Source: Hydractinia symbiolongicarpus (taxonomy: Eukaryota; Cnidaria; Hydrozoa; Anthoathecata; Hydractiniidae). From it: 64,000 bases of DNA. Shown in pieces: positions 1 to 9,034 of the stretch. The translations under genes were made by a program, and so were the position numbers. Position 1 is the first letter of the stretch. Each line of letters begins with the position of its first letter. The stretch is taken from contig NC_079877.1 of assembly GCF_029227915.1 (NCBI RefSeq), forward strand, positions 20,239,851 through 20,303,850, written 5' to 3'. The notes beneath the pieces were generated by a model. The model did no database searches. It was not told where the DNA came from and saw only the letters and a list, made by a program, of their open reading frames with translations.

Positions 1-334
1 TGTCTCAACGATTTTCTTAGTGCGTTGTCGGATCTGTTCCGTCAATAGGAGATATTTTTGCTTCTCTTGCATTATTAGAGTGAATTCATAATCACTTATC
101 ACTCCATTCTCAATAGCCCTTGATATAAGATCAACTAGGCCTTGATATAAGATTAATCCAGGTACCATGCATTCCAAATTTTTTAGCGAGTTTTTCACGC
201 TGCTTGACTTCAACTCGTAGAAAATGTTCGATCTCTTCGATCTTCTTCAGACGATACACGTGCCCCTCGTTATTTTCATGATCTGGAGCACTCGGTGGTA
301 AGCTCGGGTATAATTTCATAACATCATCATTCAT
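1..334 (-). pseudogene. P2, conserved Polinton membrane protein (internally deleted, cut by window)
   Basis: The minus-strand reading starts with a Pro-rich leader (MNDDVMKLYPSLPPSAP) and a charged helix, and matches the copy at 32301-32945 residue for residue until HGTW. There about 240 bp are missing, removing the Gly-rich hydrophobic segment, and the match resumes in the C-terminal helix. The remaining C-terminus runs off the window start. Role unknown. The full-length homologues have one hydrophobic stretch between two charged helices, so a membrane or virion-associated protein is an inference. Its ATG sits in the box AATAAATG, where the stop codon of P1 overlaps. Confidence 0.8.
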
Positions 335-1001
335 TTATTCTATAAGTATAGCCATCGTTAGTCCTACAAATGATACGTTTTTATGCGAGTGGTATTCATC
401 CGTTAGCATGAACTCGAAAGGATCGGTGGATCCTTTCAAGGGTATATATACGACGTTATCAAAGCTCCACCCAAGCATGTCCCCCATTTGTTTTCTTTTG
501 TGGGCAATACCGCTAGGGTTTTCGATTTTTTCCCATCTAGCAGGGCATGGCCGTCATCTAATTGATGACATGTTAGCCTTAATCTTTGATACACGTCTGT
601 TTTATACGGTGCGTCATAATCGCCCTTTTGATAATATTATTTACGAGGATCGAATGTGAACCCTAGGAGCTTGTGAAGTGTTTCCCCAAATACTAGGGTA
701 TATCCATCATGAACCCTTATTCTGCACAAACCGTTATTTAGCACAAATAGCTGTACCTTACCCTGTGCCTGGGTATTGACAATAGCTGCTATATCCTCAA
801 TCTTATACAAGCCGTTCATTAGCTCTATTCTTAATTCCTCTTGAACGGACCCTACTTTACGTATAGTAAAATCATTATTGCTATAGATATTTAGCCATGT
901 TGGCCGAATACTAATTTTTTTAGCGCTATTCTGGTGCCCTCAGTCAAATATTCTTCAAAGACTATCGGCTTTGAAATATCCGTAACGTACAGTTGCTTCA
1001 T
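335..1001 (-). pseudogene. P1, conserved Polinton protein, frameshifted
   Basis: Homologous to 31633-32298, 37282-37949 and 59723-60400. The start (MKQLYVTDISKP) is at 1001 and the best piece lies at 637-819 (NGLYKIEDIAAIVNTQAQGK). The reading is broken near 905 just after the first 30 residues, and again in the last third. About 220 residues in the undamaged copies, predicted soluble, mostly beta-rich by eye. It always lies head-to-head with the penton-like gene, with only 19 bp between the two start codons here. Function unknown; linkage to capsid genes suggests a structural or accessory virion protein. Confidence 0.75.
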
Positions 1002-1020
1002 GTTTCTATTAAAGAAAACA

Positions 1021-2165
1021 ATGGATATTTATGAGTATTCCTCGAAATTATAATATACCCCAATCATAAGCGATACCTGAACAAGCTAAAGGGCTCGGAT
1101 CTCATAGTGCAGGATATCGTTATAGATGCCAAAGGGTCATCATTTAAAGTAAGGTTTCCCGATATCTTTGTGGACTATGTTTTCCACAGTAATCCTCCGG
1201 TTGATAGATGCGCAACATACCCTTTCAGCCTCTGGTCTACGCAGCTGAATTTTGTTGCTTACTGCGCGACATCGGCATGTGGTATCAGCATGCAACATCT
1301 AAACTCCCTCTTGCCCCTTGTGCGTGCTGTCTATCGATTCCATGTGTATTTTCAAATCCGAAAAATTTTAGAGGAGCTTGAAATCCCCCTACCTGGCTCC
1401 TCCCGCTTTAATTCCATCAACAATCCTTTTAACATGGAAAAATTCCAACGGATGGCTCGTGAATTTGGGGTTAGTAGTAGCGAGCATGAATGGAGGAACG
1501 AGACAATCTTTAGTAGCTGGTAGGCTACTCGCAAAGACTTCCCTGGCAGTGGGCCTTCATATTTTAATGAAAATTCATGGAGTAAATGGATAATTGAAAA
1601 TAGTCAGGGTCTTACACGCATCGGCATTGAAAAGTTATCGCAAAGTGTACGATGCTACGCGTATTTGATTTTGGAGTGCCAAGCCAATGTGCGATCAGGA
1701 ATTATTGGTAATAAAGGCAGTTCTATTGATTCCCAACGGCTTTACTTGACGACCTTTGAACAGCTGGTCAATAGACCTACAAATACAGGTCGAGAGATTG
1801 CGGGGTTTGAAAATGTACTCAGATATGCGAGGTCGAAGGTAGACTTCTCGGTAGCATACGGGGTTTACATGACCCCCTCAGATATGAACCTAAGGATCGG
1901 AAACGTGCAAGGTTTTAACAACAAGATCCTGATCAGTCAGGACCATTTCAAGATTGGTATCAATCCCAATATTAACGCTCCGCATGCTGTTGCCATACCA
2001 AGGAAGCATTATCAACGTCATATTTCCCAGGTGCCACATCCCCCACCAGCTCCATCGTCAGCAATAGCTCACGAGGAAACTAAGGCTACCATTATCACTA
2101 TGGGGATATTGCTAATTATCACCTATATATGGATGAAACATTCAGATTGTCATCTGGTAAGTTAG
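1021..2165 (+). pseudogene. Putative minor capsid (penton-like) protein, broken
   Basis: Starts with MDIYEYSS at 1021, reads through 1107-1523 and 1665-2165 in two frames, so there is an early stop, a frameshift near 1520 and others. Conserved blocks shared with the three other copies include FRFHVYFQIRKIL-like and YMTPSDMNLRIG segments and a hydrophobic C-terminal tail (ITYIWMK). The normal stop is lost by a TAA to TCA change, so the frame runs to 2165. In Polintons the second large structural gene next to the major capsid protein encodes the minor capsid/penton protein. I assign it on position, size (about 370 residues) and conservation, not on a recognised catalytic motif. Confidence 0.7.
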
Positions 2166-2178
2166 GTGGTTTACCAGA
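2153..2178. terminator. Hairpin between converging penton-like and coiled-coil genes
   Basis: TCTGGTAA and TTACCAGA form an 8-bp perfect stem with a 10-base loop. The same hairpin is present at 30535-30560 in element BC at the same gene junction. Probably a shared 3'-end signal. Confidence 0.55.
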
Positions 2179-2183
2179 ATAAT

Positions 2184-3418
2184 CTATGATCTCTTCCCAC
2201 TCCTTCTGTTCCCCACGTAAACCATCACGATACCCACAGCTCCCGCGATGGCCATGTACAGATGTCTCGCTACGAACTCCACAACCTTGGCGGCTACCCG
2301 GAAGAATAACGACACCACGCTGCCAATGATCCCTGGGAGGGCAGCTCCCGCTTTGCCTGCCAAATATTTTAAAAATTTCCCGAGTCTCTCCAGCTGTTTT
2401 TGCACGAAACATTTGGTACCACCACTTCCTCCTGCACCTGCTGCTGCCCCACTACCACCTGTTAGTGTAAGGACAAAGGTGGATATAAGTAGACCAACAG
2501 CTGATACGATACTAGCAATCGTGATCCCCTGCTCTTTGCAGAGAAAGCTTAGCTTCTCACGTAGGGATAGATCGTCCCCCGTATCTTCATGAGGGTCTCA
2601 GTCTATAGTAAACCATGGGCTTCTTGAATGGCCTGTTTTTCACCCCTGAGCCGCTCAATGTCCTCCTTAGTCTTGGCTATATCATTATCCCAAATTTTTT
2701 GTTGTTCCTCGGATGCTCCAGATGTGATCTTTTTGCTCTCGAGCCTTTTAATCTCCGCTTCTCTATCTCTGATCTGAGAATCATACAATACTATTTTGGC
2801 TTCTAGCGTCTTCACGTTGCCACTTAGCGTTTGAAGCTCGCGCTTAAATCCTCTTCTTTCATATTCGTCTAACGCTTCGGTAAAGGAAGTATCCTCCATC
2901 AGACTCATTGTTTCATCTAGAACATTCTCGGGTAGTGGCAACATTTCGATGTCATCAGCCTTCTCTTCAACGTAAACAAACTTGTTAAGGAGTCCCTGCG
3001 CCATATTTTTACTGCCCTTGTTGGGTGTAGTATAGTTGGTAAACCCTAAGGCACGCATGCGATTCATCCCCAACTTTCTCCGTATCTCGACAACACTCCT
3101 GAGCTCACCATTTTGTTTCGTGAGCTCTACACCATCATAGAAAAGGCGATTTCCATCCATTTCAAAGTCATCATAATGTCTCGCGAGTGGTTGACCGAGC
3201 TCCCAACTAAGAGCTTCGTAGAGGCTATCAACCTTCGATATCAGTAGTTCTCGCCTTGCCGTGAGAGTGTCACCTTGTGAAGGTATTGCGGACATACTGC
3301 TTGTATCAGGAATATCCTCGGGTATAAGGATCTCACTCTCACTACTAAATTCTTCGGGTTCGTATTCTATATCTCGTTCTGGCGTAAAGTCATCCTCAAA
3401 TTCTAGATTATCAGCCAT
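2184..3418 (-). pseudogene. Coiled-coil / Gly-Ala membrane protein, frameshifted
   Basis: Start MADNLEFEDDF at 3418. The first part (to 2603) is acidic, then a long coiled coil rich in K, E and I. A frameshift near 2590 separates it from the C-terminal part at 2184-2590, which has a hydrophobic segment (ITIASIVSAVGLLIS), a Gly/Ala/Ser linker, an amphipathic helix (QLERLGKFLKYLAGKAGAAL) and two more hydrophobic helices ending in basic residues. Family conserved beside MCP in all copies here. A membrane-anchored virion or assembly protein is an inference. Its start is 32 bp from the divergent MCP start. An upstream in-frame ATG at 3436 would overlap that gap and is less likely. Confidence 0.8.
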
Positions 3419-3450
3419 TGATTTCAACCCATGCACCGCTATAAATAAAG

Positions 3451-4723
3451 ATGTCTGTTTTTGGAAAATTAGATCCGTACAAGGAGGTAAAAAAGATGTA
3501 TGGGATTAAAGGCAAACGACAAAGGGTGAAAATCAGCCACGTGCCATCTACAATTAACCAGGATAAAAATTTGTACGTGGACGTCCCCAATTTGGGACAG
3601 AATGATATAATTTTCCAAGGTTCTCTCAAACTCCTTTTTGACCTTGAGCTGACTGGTACAAACAGCAAGCGTACAACTGTGAGCAATATCGGCAAGTCCC
3701 TGGTTTTAAAACCTCCGCATAAGCCTGAACGGTCACGAAGTGCAAAACATTGCTGACTACAACATACTCGTAGTGTACCGTGATCTCTGGATTTCAAAAT
3801 TTGACAGGGACAATAATCTGATCCTTGAAGGTATCAACCCCAACGATGGAAAGATTCGGAGCCTCCAGGTCAAAGCCAGCGACCATGTTGGGAACAACGA
3901 GGAAAAGGCGATCGCTGAGGCCTACGGTAATACGTTTTGCATCCCTATCGGCAAGATGTTCTCGTTGACACGAGATTGGCCGTACTATCAACATGGACTT
4001 TATGACAGATTGATATTCATTCTTCATTTTGCGGCATACGGTGACGGTGACGGCGGTACACCAGCTTCAGGATCTACGGCTGCAAAGGCAGCTGATTCCT
4101 CCTATAAGATCAGCAATATCTCGCTAGAATTCGACAAGGTTGTAAACGAGGAGCTCGCGAATGCTATGCTCTCAAGGTACTCCAGATTGGCTCTACCGTA
4201 CGAGCGTATACTTAGGAGTAAAGTGGTTATCATAAAAAAGGCCGACACGAGTTACAACCTACAATTAGATACCCCTGCCAAGAGCTTAAAGGGTGTATTA
4301 CTCTTATTCCAGGATCCCGGTGTACTTAAAGCATATAGTGGTAATAATGAAAGATTCTATAACCCAAAGATCGAGAAAATTTCGATCACTATCGAGGGTG
4401 AGCCTAATCAACTGTATAGCCACGCGATGTTGCCAAAGAACCATCTAGAGCAAGTAGAGGAGCTCTTCGGTCAACATGATAGCATCGTCACGATCGGGCA
4501 GTTCTTTACGGAGAGGTATGGGCTTTTTGTCCACTTCAGAGCAAGCCCGGACCATGCCCTACACAGAAGCGGGAGGCCCTTGCAGAGATTGTCAGTCGGC
4601 ATAACCCTCCACATTACAAAGAAGGCCGACGATACCGTCGGTGATATAAAATGCTATGTTTACTTAATCCAAGATGCTCAGTTGAATATTTTAGATGGCA
4701 GATTTCATTCAGTAGAATATTAA
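3451..4723 (+). pseudogene. MCP: Major capsid protein (double jelly-roll type), one frameshift
   Basis: Two frames, 3451-3756 and 3740-4723, align end to end with the intact 425-residue MCP of element D (52804-54081). A one-base insertion in a run of T/A near 3710 breaks it. Conserved blocks include KGKRQRVKISHVPSTI near the N-terminus, NLILEGINPNDG, FYNPKIEKISITIEGEPNQL and the C-terminal ITKKAD...DAQLNILDGRF. The N-terminal start is preceded by ATAAATAAAG. In Polintons the MCP forms the hexon-like capsomers; the identification is from family knowledge plus its position next to integrase and coiled-coil genes. Confidence 0.88.
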
Positions 4724-4769
4724 GAGCATCAAAATCTGTCTTTGTAGGTCTTGGATCTACAAAATAAAC

Positions 4770-5168
4770 ATGGCAACAATCGGTGTCCTCGTAGCGGGCG
4801 CTGCTATAAACACGTTGGCGTTCAGCAGATCAAATTTTTTATTCAGTAAGCTCTCAGGTCATAGCCACGAAGAGCGGAAACGGCATGATCTAGCAGTTGA
4901 AAAGCTTGAAGCCGCTCAGGCGCAGTGGGTGCGGGATCGTCACGTAAAAATAGACTGGTATAACCAACGTCGGGAGGAACAGCGGGAGGCAGGGCAAAGT
5001 CTCAAAGAGCTCGACGAAAATATGAGACAGTACTATATCGCGACGATCGAGAAGGCCCCAAAGCTCTCTGATTTTTACATACCCAGCAAACAGCAACAAG
5101 ACGGTGAACTGACGTTCATTCTTGGCTCCTTAGTCCTTTTGGGTTTTGCGATATACAAATATATGTAA
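4770..5168 (+). CDS. Conserved small membrane ORF between MCP and integrase
   Basis: Intact, 132 residues. Hydrophobic N-terminus (ATIGVLVAGAAINTLAF), a highly charged middle helix with the signature AQAQWVRDRHVKIDWYNQRR, the motif APKLSDFYIPSK, and a C-terminal transmembrane segment (LTFILGSLVLLGFAIYKYM). Homologues are at 29160-29525 and 52397-52795, always directly downstream of MCP. The start is preceded by AAAATAAAC. It is 46 bp after the MCP stop and 25 bp before integrase, so all three probably share expression timing. Function unknown; bitopic topology would suit a virion membrane or cement protein (inference). Confidence 0.85.
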   Translation: MATIGVLVAGAAINTLAFSRSNFLFSKLSGHSHEERKRHDLAVEKLEAAQAQWVRDRHVKIDWYNQRREEQREAGQSLKELDENMRQYYIATIEKAPKLSDFYIPSKQQQDGELTFILGSLVLLGFAIYKYM

Positions 5169-5193
5169 TCGTTTTTTGATATGTATAATAAAC

Positions 5194-6252
5194 ATGTCAA
5201 AAGCAAAGCATGTTGTTAATCCGGAAGAAGCGGAAAAATTAAGTCAAATATACTACCAACCAGAAAATCTCTAGACCGGACGGAAAGTTATCAAATTACT
5301 GACTGAAAACTCTAGTCTTTCCAAAAAGAAAATTATACATTGCCTGAGTCGGCAACTCTTGTGGCTCCGACATATCAAAGGTCCGAAAAAGATCAATTAT
5401 CCGCATTTCACCATCACGAAACCGAACGAAATGCATCAATTCGATTTGCTCTATATGCCCCATGATACAGTGTATAAAAACACATACAAATATATACTCA
5501 CAGGCATTGACGTGGCCTCAAGATACAAGGTCGCGAGGCCGTTGCGAACCAAAAAATCTAGTGAAGTCGCGGAGATGCTCAAGGATATCTATAAAGCAGG
5601 ACCTCTCCGATACCCGGAGACTTTCCAATGCGACAACGGTAGTGAATTAAAATCAGATGTGACGAACCTGCTTGAAAGCAAGGGCGTCGAGATCAAGCGG
5701 GCAACCACCAAATATCATCATACTTTCACGGCGTTCGTGGAGTCCTACAACAAAGTACTAGCACAAAGGCTCTTTAAACCCCAAAATGCTCAGGAGCTGG
5801 TCACTGACGAAACCAGTACCACCTGGGTGAAACACTTATATACCATTGTGAAAAACATTAACAATAGTAAGACCGCGATGATCAGCATGAAGCCCTCGCA
5901 AGCGATCAAGCTCCAGGAGGTCCCACTCGCGAGAAATGAGGAATATCCCGAAAAGGCTCTGCCTAACGACGGCTTATATCTGTATCTGCTCCAGGCTGGA
6001 GAGGAACATGGAGATGCTCGAAGACGCGCAACGGATGCTTGGTGGTCGAAGTGTACGTACATGTTGGATCGGATCGTAACTGGTACTCGTCTACTATACT
6101 ACTTGGTAGATGGACCTGATAGATCTTTCGTAGCCGAAGAGTTAATGTTGATTCCCGAGGATATTGAACTACCTCCCAAGCATGTGAAAGAATGGTTTAA
6201 ATTTCCCGATTTTTGTGTGTTTCATAACACACAAAATATATACACATTATGA
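5194..6252 (+). pseudogene. INT: Retroviral-type (rve) integrase, one premature stop
   Basis: MSKAKHVVNPEEAEKL begins at 5194 after TATAATAAAC. A TAG at 5272-5274 replaces the Trp codon found in the D copy; beyond it the frame is open to 6252. The catalytic core shows the DDE triad: D in LTGIDVASRY, D in FQCDNGSELKSD and E in FTAFVESYNKVL. An N-terminal helical region precedes it and a chromo-like basic C-terminal region follows. Integrase would join the element ends to host DNA. The stop at codon 27 makes the copy non-functional unless read through. The 3' end overlaps the converging BRO-like gene by six bases. Confidence 0.93.
6211..6236. terminator. Hairpin at the 3' end of integrase
   Basis: TTTTGTGTGTT and AACACACAAAA form an 11-bp perfect stem with the four-base loop TCAT, inside the last codons of integrase and next to the converging BRO-like gene. 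Hairpins sit at the same junction in BC (20764-20792) and D (51321-51347) although the sequence differs. Confidence 0.6.
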
Positions 6253-6985
6253 CATATCGATATCATACAACCCTTCGAATAACTCGCGTGTGGCGTTATC
6301 TGGTAAACTTTAATGATTTCGCCATGAATTTTCTATACCAAGATTATCACCCTGAACCTGTTCCATGTATGCACAGCGTTGGGATCATCACATATTGGAT
6401 TCCTTTCTACCATATCTTAATGTACGGAGCTGATCGTTTAGAGATCGACGTTGACAACGAATTATATAGTGGGGATGTTGTCCCTTTTTTCCACATTCAT
6501 TAGGAACATTTTTATCAATAACACAGAGTACATTATCGTATGGATAACCATTAGGAACATACCGTTCACGAAGCTCCGCATTTTCTAAAGTTCGAAGATC
6601 GAGCTGGTGTTCTTCTTCATGGAGGTCATCGCTTAGTATTGCTAGAGCTTGACGATGCTCTTCGATGGTTTCTTGTAATTTTTCAATCCCTTTCGACGCC
6701 AGCATTCTCATAATTTTAAGAGCCTTTGGTTTTCTTGAACGCGCACAAATCTCAAGAGCAGCATCCAATGTTATGAAAACATCATGAGGATTATTAGTTG
6801 GGGTTGGTTTGAAATAAACCCTATTTCATTACGTGAAATAATTGGAATATCTCGATACGACTCTGCAATATTAGAAATACCTAAAAATCTTCCAAGATCT
6901 GTACGCTTAAAAAGAGGCTGATTTTGCGCATCGAATAGAGTTTCGATGGATCCAGCAGGTAATGTGTTGTTAAATAAGGTAAGTG
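6247..6985 (-). pseudogene. BRO-N/KilA-C-like DNA-binding protein, frameshifted
   Basis: The minus strand carries in order: an N-terminal segment (SIETLFDAQNQPLFKRTDLG), a helix-turn-helix-like block with ICARSRKPKA (6768 downward), a coiled coil, and a C-terminal domain whose end (about 6255-6370) is in another frame. The block order matches the D copy (50464-51308). BRO-N domains read F-TL/E-AL..I.RSRKP-A..I.W and C-terminal domains of this class occur in large DNA viruses (baculovirus BRO, iridovirus and poxvirus KilA-type proteins). Expected role is DNA-binding regulation. Frameshifts near 6380 and 6800; no ATG remains at the expected start. Confidence 0.6.
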
Positions 6986-6991
6986 ATATTT

Positions 6992-7198
6992 TTAAATAAT
7001 GTTTCCAACCAGAGTACAGATGATAAGGACGGTTGACATTAATATAGCAAAATGATTAATATTCCTATGGATTCTTGCTCTCTCCAGAACATCACGAAGC
7101 TCTTCGTCAAGAGCTTCCAGTTGACTTTCCAGATAGGGTGTCCTATCCATTTCTTTATAACAATTTTCCAATTGATTTTCTAAGGTTGTGATATGACA
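6992..7198 (-). CDS. Small coiled-coil protein with C-terminal membrane segment (element A only)
   Basis: Open minus-strand frame ending at 6992: a charged heptad region (LENQLENCYKEMDRTPYLES) followed by FAILMSTVLIICTLVGNII, a clear transmembrane tail. It lies between the ATPase and the BRO-like gene. BC has nothing and D has an HNH endonuclease in this slot. No ATG is in frame at the expected position; an ATG one base away suggests a frameshift near the start. Not recognised; tail-anchored topology is the only thing I can state. Confidence 0.4.
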   Translation of the reverse strand, partial: CHITTLENQLENCYKEMDRTPYLESQLEALDEELRDVLERARIHRNINHFAILMSTVLIICTLVGNII

Positions 7199-7214
7199 TT
7201 TATTCTAGAACACT

Positions 7215-7829
7215 TCAGCTCCGAGGATATTCCAACCTAATATACAAGCACGCGTGCTTTGACTTTTTGAGTTGAGCCTTAATAGCTTCCCAATCATCGA
7301 TAAGGTTGGTCTCTTGATCCCGCAAAACAAGATCACTTTTCTCATGCGGGTACCAGAGGAAAAACTGCTTCTTTTGTCTCCTCAGATTTTTAGGCAAAGC
7401 TGTGTAGGATTGTGTGAGGAGCCAAAGGCTATGTTTTCTGTGCCGCCCGCTTATGGCGAGTTCAAGTAATGGTTGCCTGCGTTTGTCCAGACTCTCGTCA
7501 GCGATCATGTCATCGATAATAAATAATGTTTCTTCGCCTTCCAGGAGTTTTGAAAATTGCTCGAAGTATTTGAAAAGCTGGTCCTTCGGATCGATGAGAA
7601 ACACATAATCATCCTTCCAAAGCGATGCTCTATCTAGGTAGGTCTTATTCCAGCGGATCGTTGGACAGAGTATCACTATATTGTGAAAGTGACCCTTGCA
7701 CTCACTTTCCAGTAGGTTCAATACACACTGAGTTTTACCACAGCTTGTAGGTCCGGCAAATATGCTCGTGCACGGCTCTTTTACGATATCAAAAAACCAT
7801 GTTTGTTGTATGCCATGGACAGACAACAA
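7215..7829 (-). CDS. A32/FtsK-like genome-packaging ATPase
   Basis: 204 residues, open. Walker A is GPTSCGKT near residue 28, Walker B LFIIDD near residue 104, followed by a conserved ISGRHRKHSLWLLTQSYTAL block that carries the sensor-type Gln, and LPKNLRRQKK. Members of this class pump the genome into capsids of Polintons, virophages and large DNA viruses. A TGA ends the frame about four residues before the end seen in the D copy, so it may be slightly shortened. Neighbours Z and the variable slot are in the same orientation. Confidence 0.9.
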   Translation of the reverse strand: MLSVHGIQQTWFFDIVKEPCTSIFAGPTSCGKTQCVLNLLESECKGHFHNIVILCPTIRWNKTYLDRASLWKDDYVFLIDPKDQLFKYFEQFSKLLEGEETLFIIDDMIADESLDKRRQPLLELAISGRHRKHSLWLLTQSYTALPKNLRRQKKQFFLWYPHEKSDLVLRDQETNLIDDWEAIKAQLKKSKHACLYIRLEYPRS

Positions 7830-7843
7830 AACCTTGAAGGTGC

Positions 7844-8105
7844 TTACTTAGGTTTTAGGACTATACTCGCGGGTATCCAGCCTTTACTCACTGCCATTTC
7901 GCGGCTTCCTCGCCCTGCGGTGAAATACGCTACCATTTTTATAACGTCATTCGTGTCCAACTTTGTGCTGGGACTGGGGATTCCTAAAAATCGCTTACCA
8001 AGCATCGCGTAAGCGAAGGTGAATTCGAGGTCCACAACACTTTCGTACACCATGTCTATAATCTCCTTCTGTTGGGGGGGGGGGTAACATTTGAACTCAT
8101 GTTTT
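7844..8105 (-). pseudogene. Z, small conserved protein, frameshift in a C11 run
   Basis: The intact copies (18577-18831; 47829-48083) have 84 residues and begin MSASNVTPKEKEIL. Here the start (MSSNVTP) is separated from the rest by a run of eleven C, two bases off the length needed to stay in frame, so only the part from MVYESVVDLEFTFAYAMLGK reads on. The remaining protein has a moderately hydrophobic helix and a conserved VIKMVAYFTAGRGSREMAVS block. Function unknown. The homopolymer looks like replication slippage, although a sequencing error cannot be excluded. Confidence 0.75.
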
Positions 8106-8113
8106 ATTATACC

Positions 8114-8476
8114 CTATTGCATATGAAAAATATCAATATCTGCCTTAGGCTCCTGCCTAACGCTTGGTTGCTGAGCCACAGGTGCATGTGTTTTGGCAAT
8201 CTGTTCGATACCCGCGGGTCTCTTACGGATGAAATATATGACACCTCCGATACATACGATCGCGAGTAGGCTTCCACCAATGTATACGCCACTGCTTGAC
8301 TGTACAGAACTCACTCCAGAAGAGGTTTTGACTGGAGGTTGTACAGCACCCTCTTCCTGTCTAAGATCTTCCTTCCTCGTCTTCATCAGTGCCGCCAACT
8401 TGTGACCTTGCGCGACTCGACCTGGGTGCTTTACTGGTTTTGTTATTACCCTTTCTTGTGATTGTTCGTTGCTCAT
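8114..8476 (-). CDS. Y, single-pass membrane protein
   Basis: Intact, 120 residues. N-terminal half is basic and begins MSNEQSQERVITKP, then Ser/Val-rich, then one transmembrane helix (VYIGGSLLAIVCIGGVIYFI) followed by RKR and a soluble tail ending ADIDIFHMQ. Homologues at 18199-18567 and 47464-47828 keep the order basic region, membrane segment, Pro/Gln-rich tail and IxIF end. Positioned between X and Z in every copy. Likely a virion or host-membrane protein; no enzyme motif. Confidence 0.8.
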   Translation of the reverse strand: MSNEQSQERVITKPVKHPGRVAQGHKLAALMKTRKEDLRQEEGAVQPPVKTSSGVSSVQSSSGVYIGGSLLAIVCIGGVIYFIRKRPAGIEQIAKTHAPVAQQPSVRQEPKADIDIFHMQ

Positions 8477-8510
8477 TTTTTATAAGCCACAGGGATTATA
8501 AAATCTTCTT

Positions 8511-8982
8511 TTATGATGAAGAGCTTGTATCATTTATCGGTTCCTCCGATTCGGTAGAACCCTGTTTAGACAATTTTGTATGATTAATGGTATGTGCGGC
8601 TACCAACAAAGGCGCGGGGAATTTACCGAATGGTGTATAGACGAGGATTCCAAGATCAGCCATGGATTCTTTTATAATAGGATCATTTTCTAAATCATGA
8701 CGGAGAGCCTCGGGACTATCGAGCGGTACAATATTTCTTATTGCCTTAGTGTACAAGCTTATCGCGTGACTTTGTAGGGCTCTGGCAGTCTTCTGCCCCT
8801 TTTCCTGAAGGTCGCCTCGTGACATGTGGTATATCCCGCGGTACAACAGCAGCAGCCTGTACTACTGGTTTTTTTATTTCTGCACTATCGGGTTTACTGG
8901 ATGGTTCAACCCATACCCAGCGCCCTGGGTGATCACAGTTACCCATACAAAAGGATCGCTCGCAATTTTCTTTCCAAGGCAT
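8511..8982 (-). pseudogene. X, conserved membrane-associated protein, frameshifted
   Basis: The C-terminal half (8511-8846) has the family signature LENDPIIKESMADLGILVYT and HTINHTKL, preceded by a helical region (DLQEKGQKTARALQSHAISL). The upstream frame (8982 to about 8850) carries a Cys-containing leader, MPWKENCERSFCMGNCDHPG, not seen in the BC and D copies, and joins out of frame near 8840. Either a different N-terminus or a fused fragment. Function unknown. Immediately 3' to PolB in all three elements. Confidence 0.7.
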
Positions 8983-9034
8983 TTTTTTTTTGTTATAAAA
9001 CTTTAATGGCCTATATAAAAATATTGGACGCGAA

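Noticed and set aside
408-659. 83-residue plus-strand open frame
   Set aside because: Lies opposite P1 of element A and has no family pattern; shadow frame.
6249-6503. 84-residue plus-strand frame after integrase
   Set aside because: Covers the C-terminal domain of the converging BRO-like gene, which matches the D copy; so the plus frame is a shadow.
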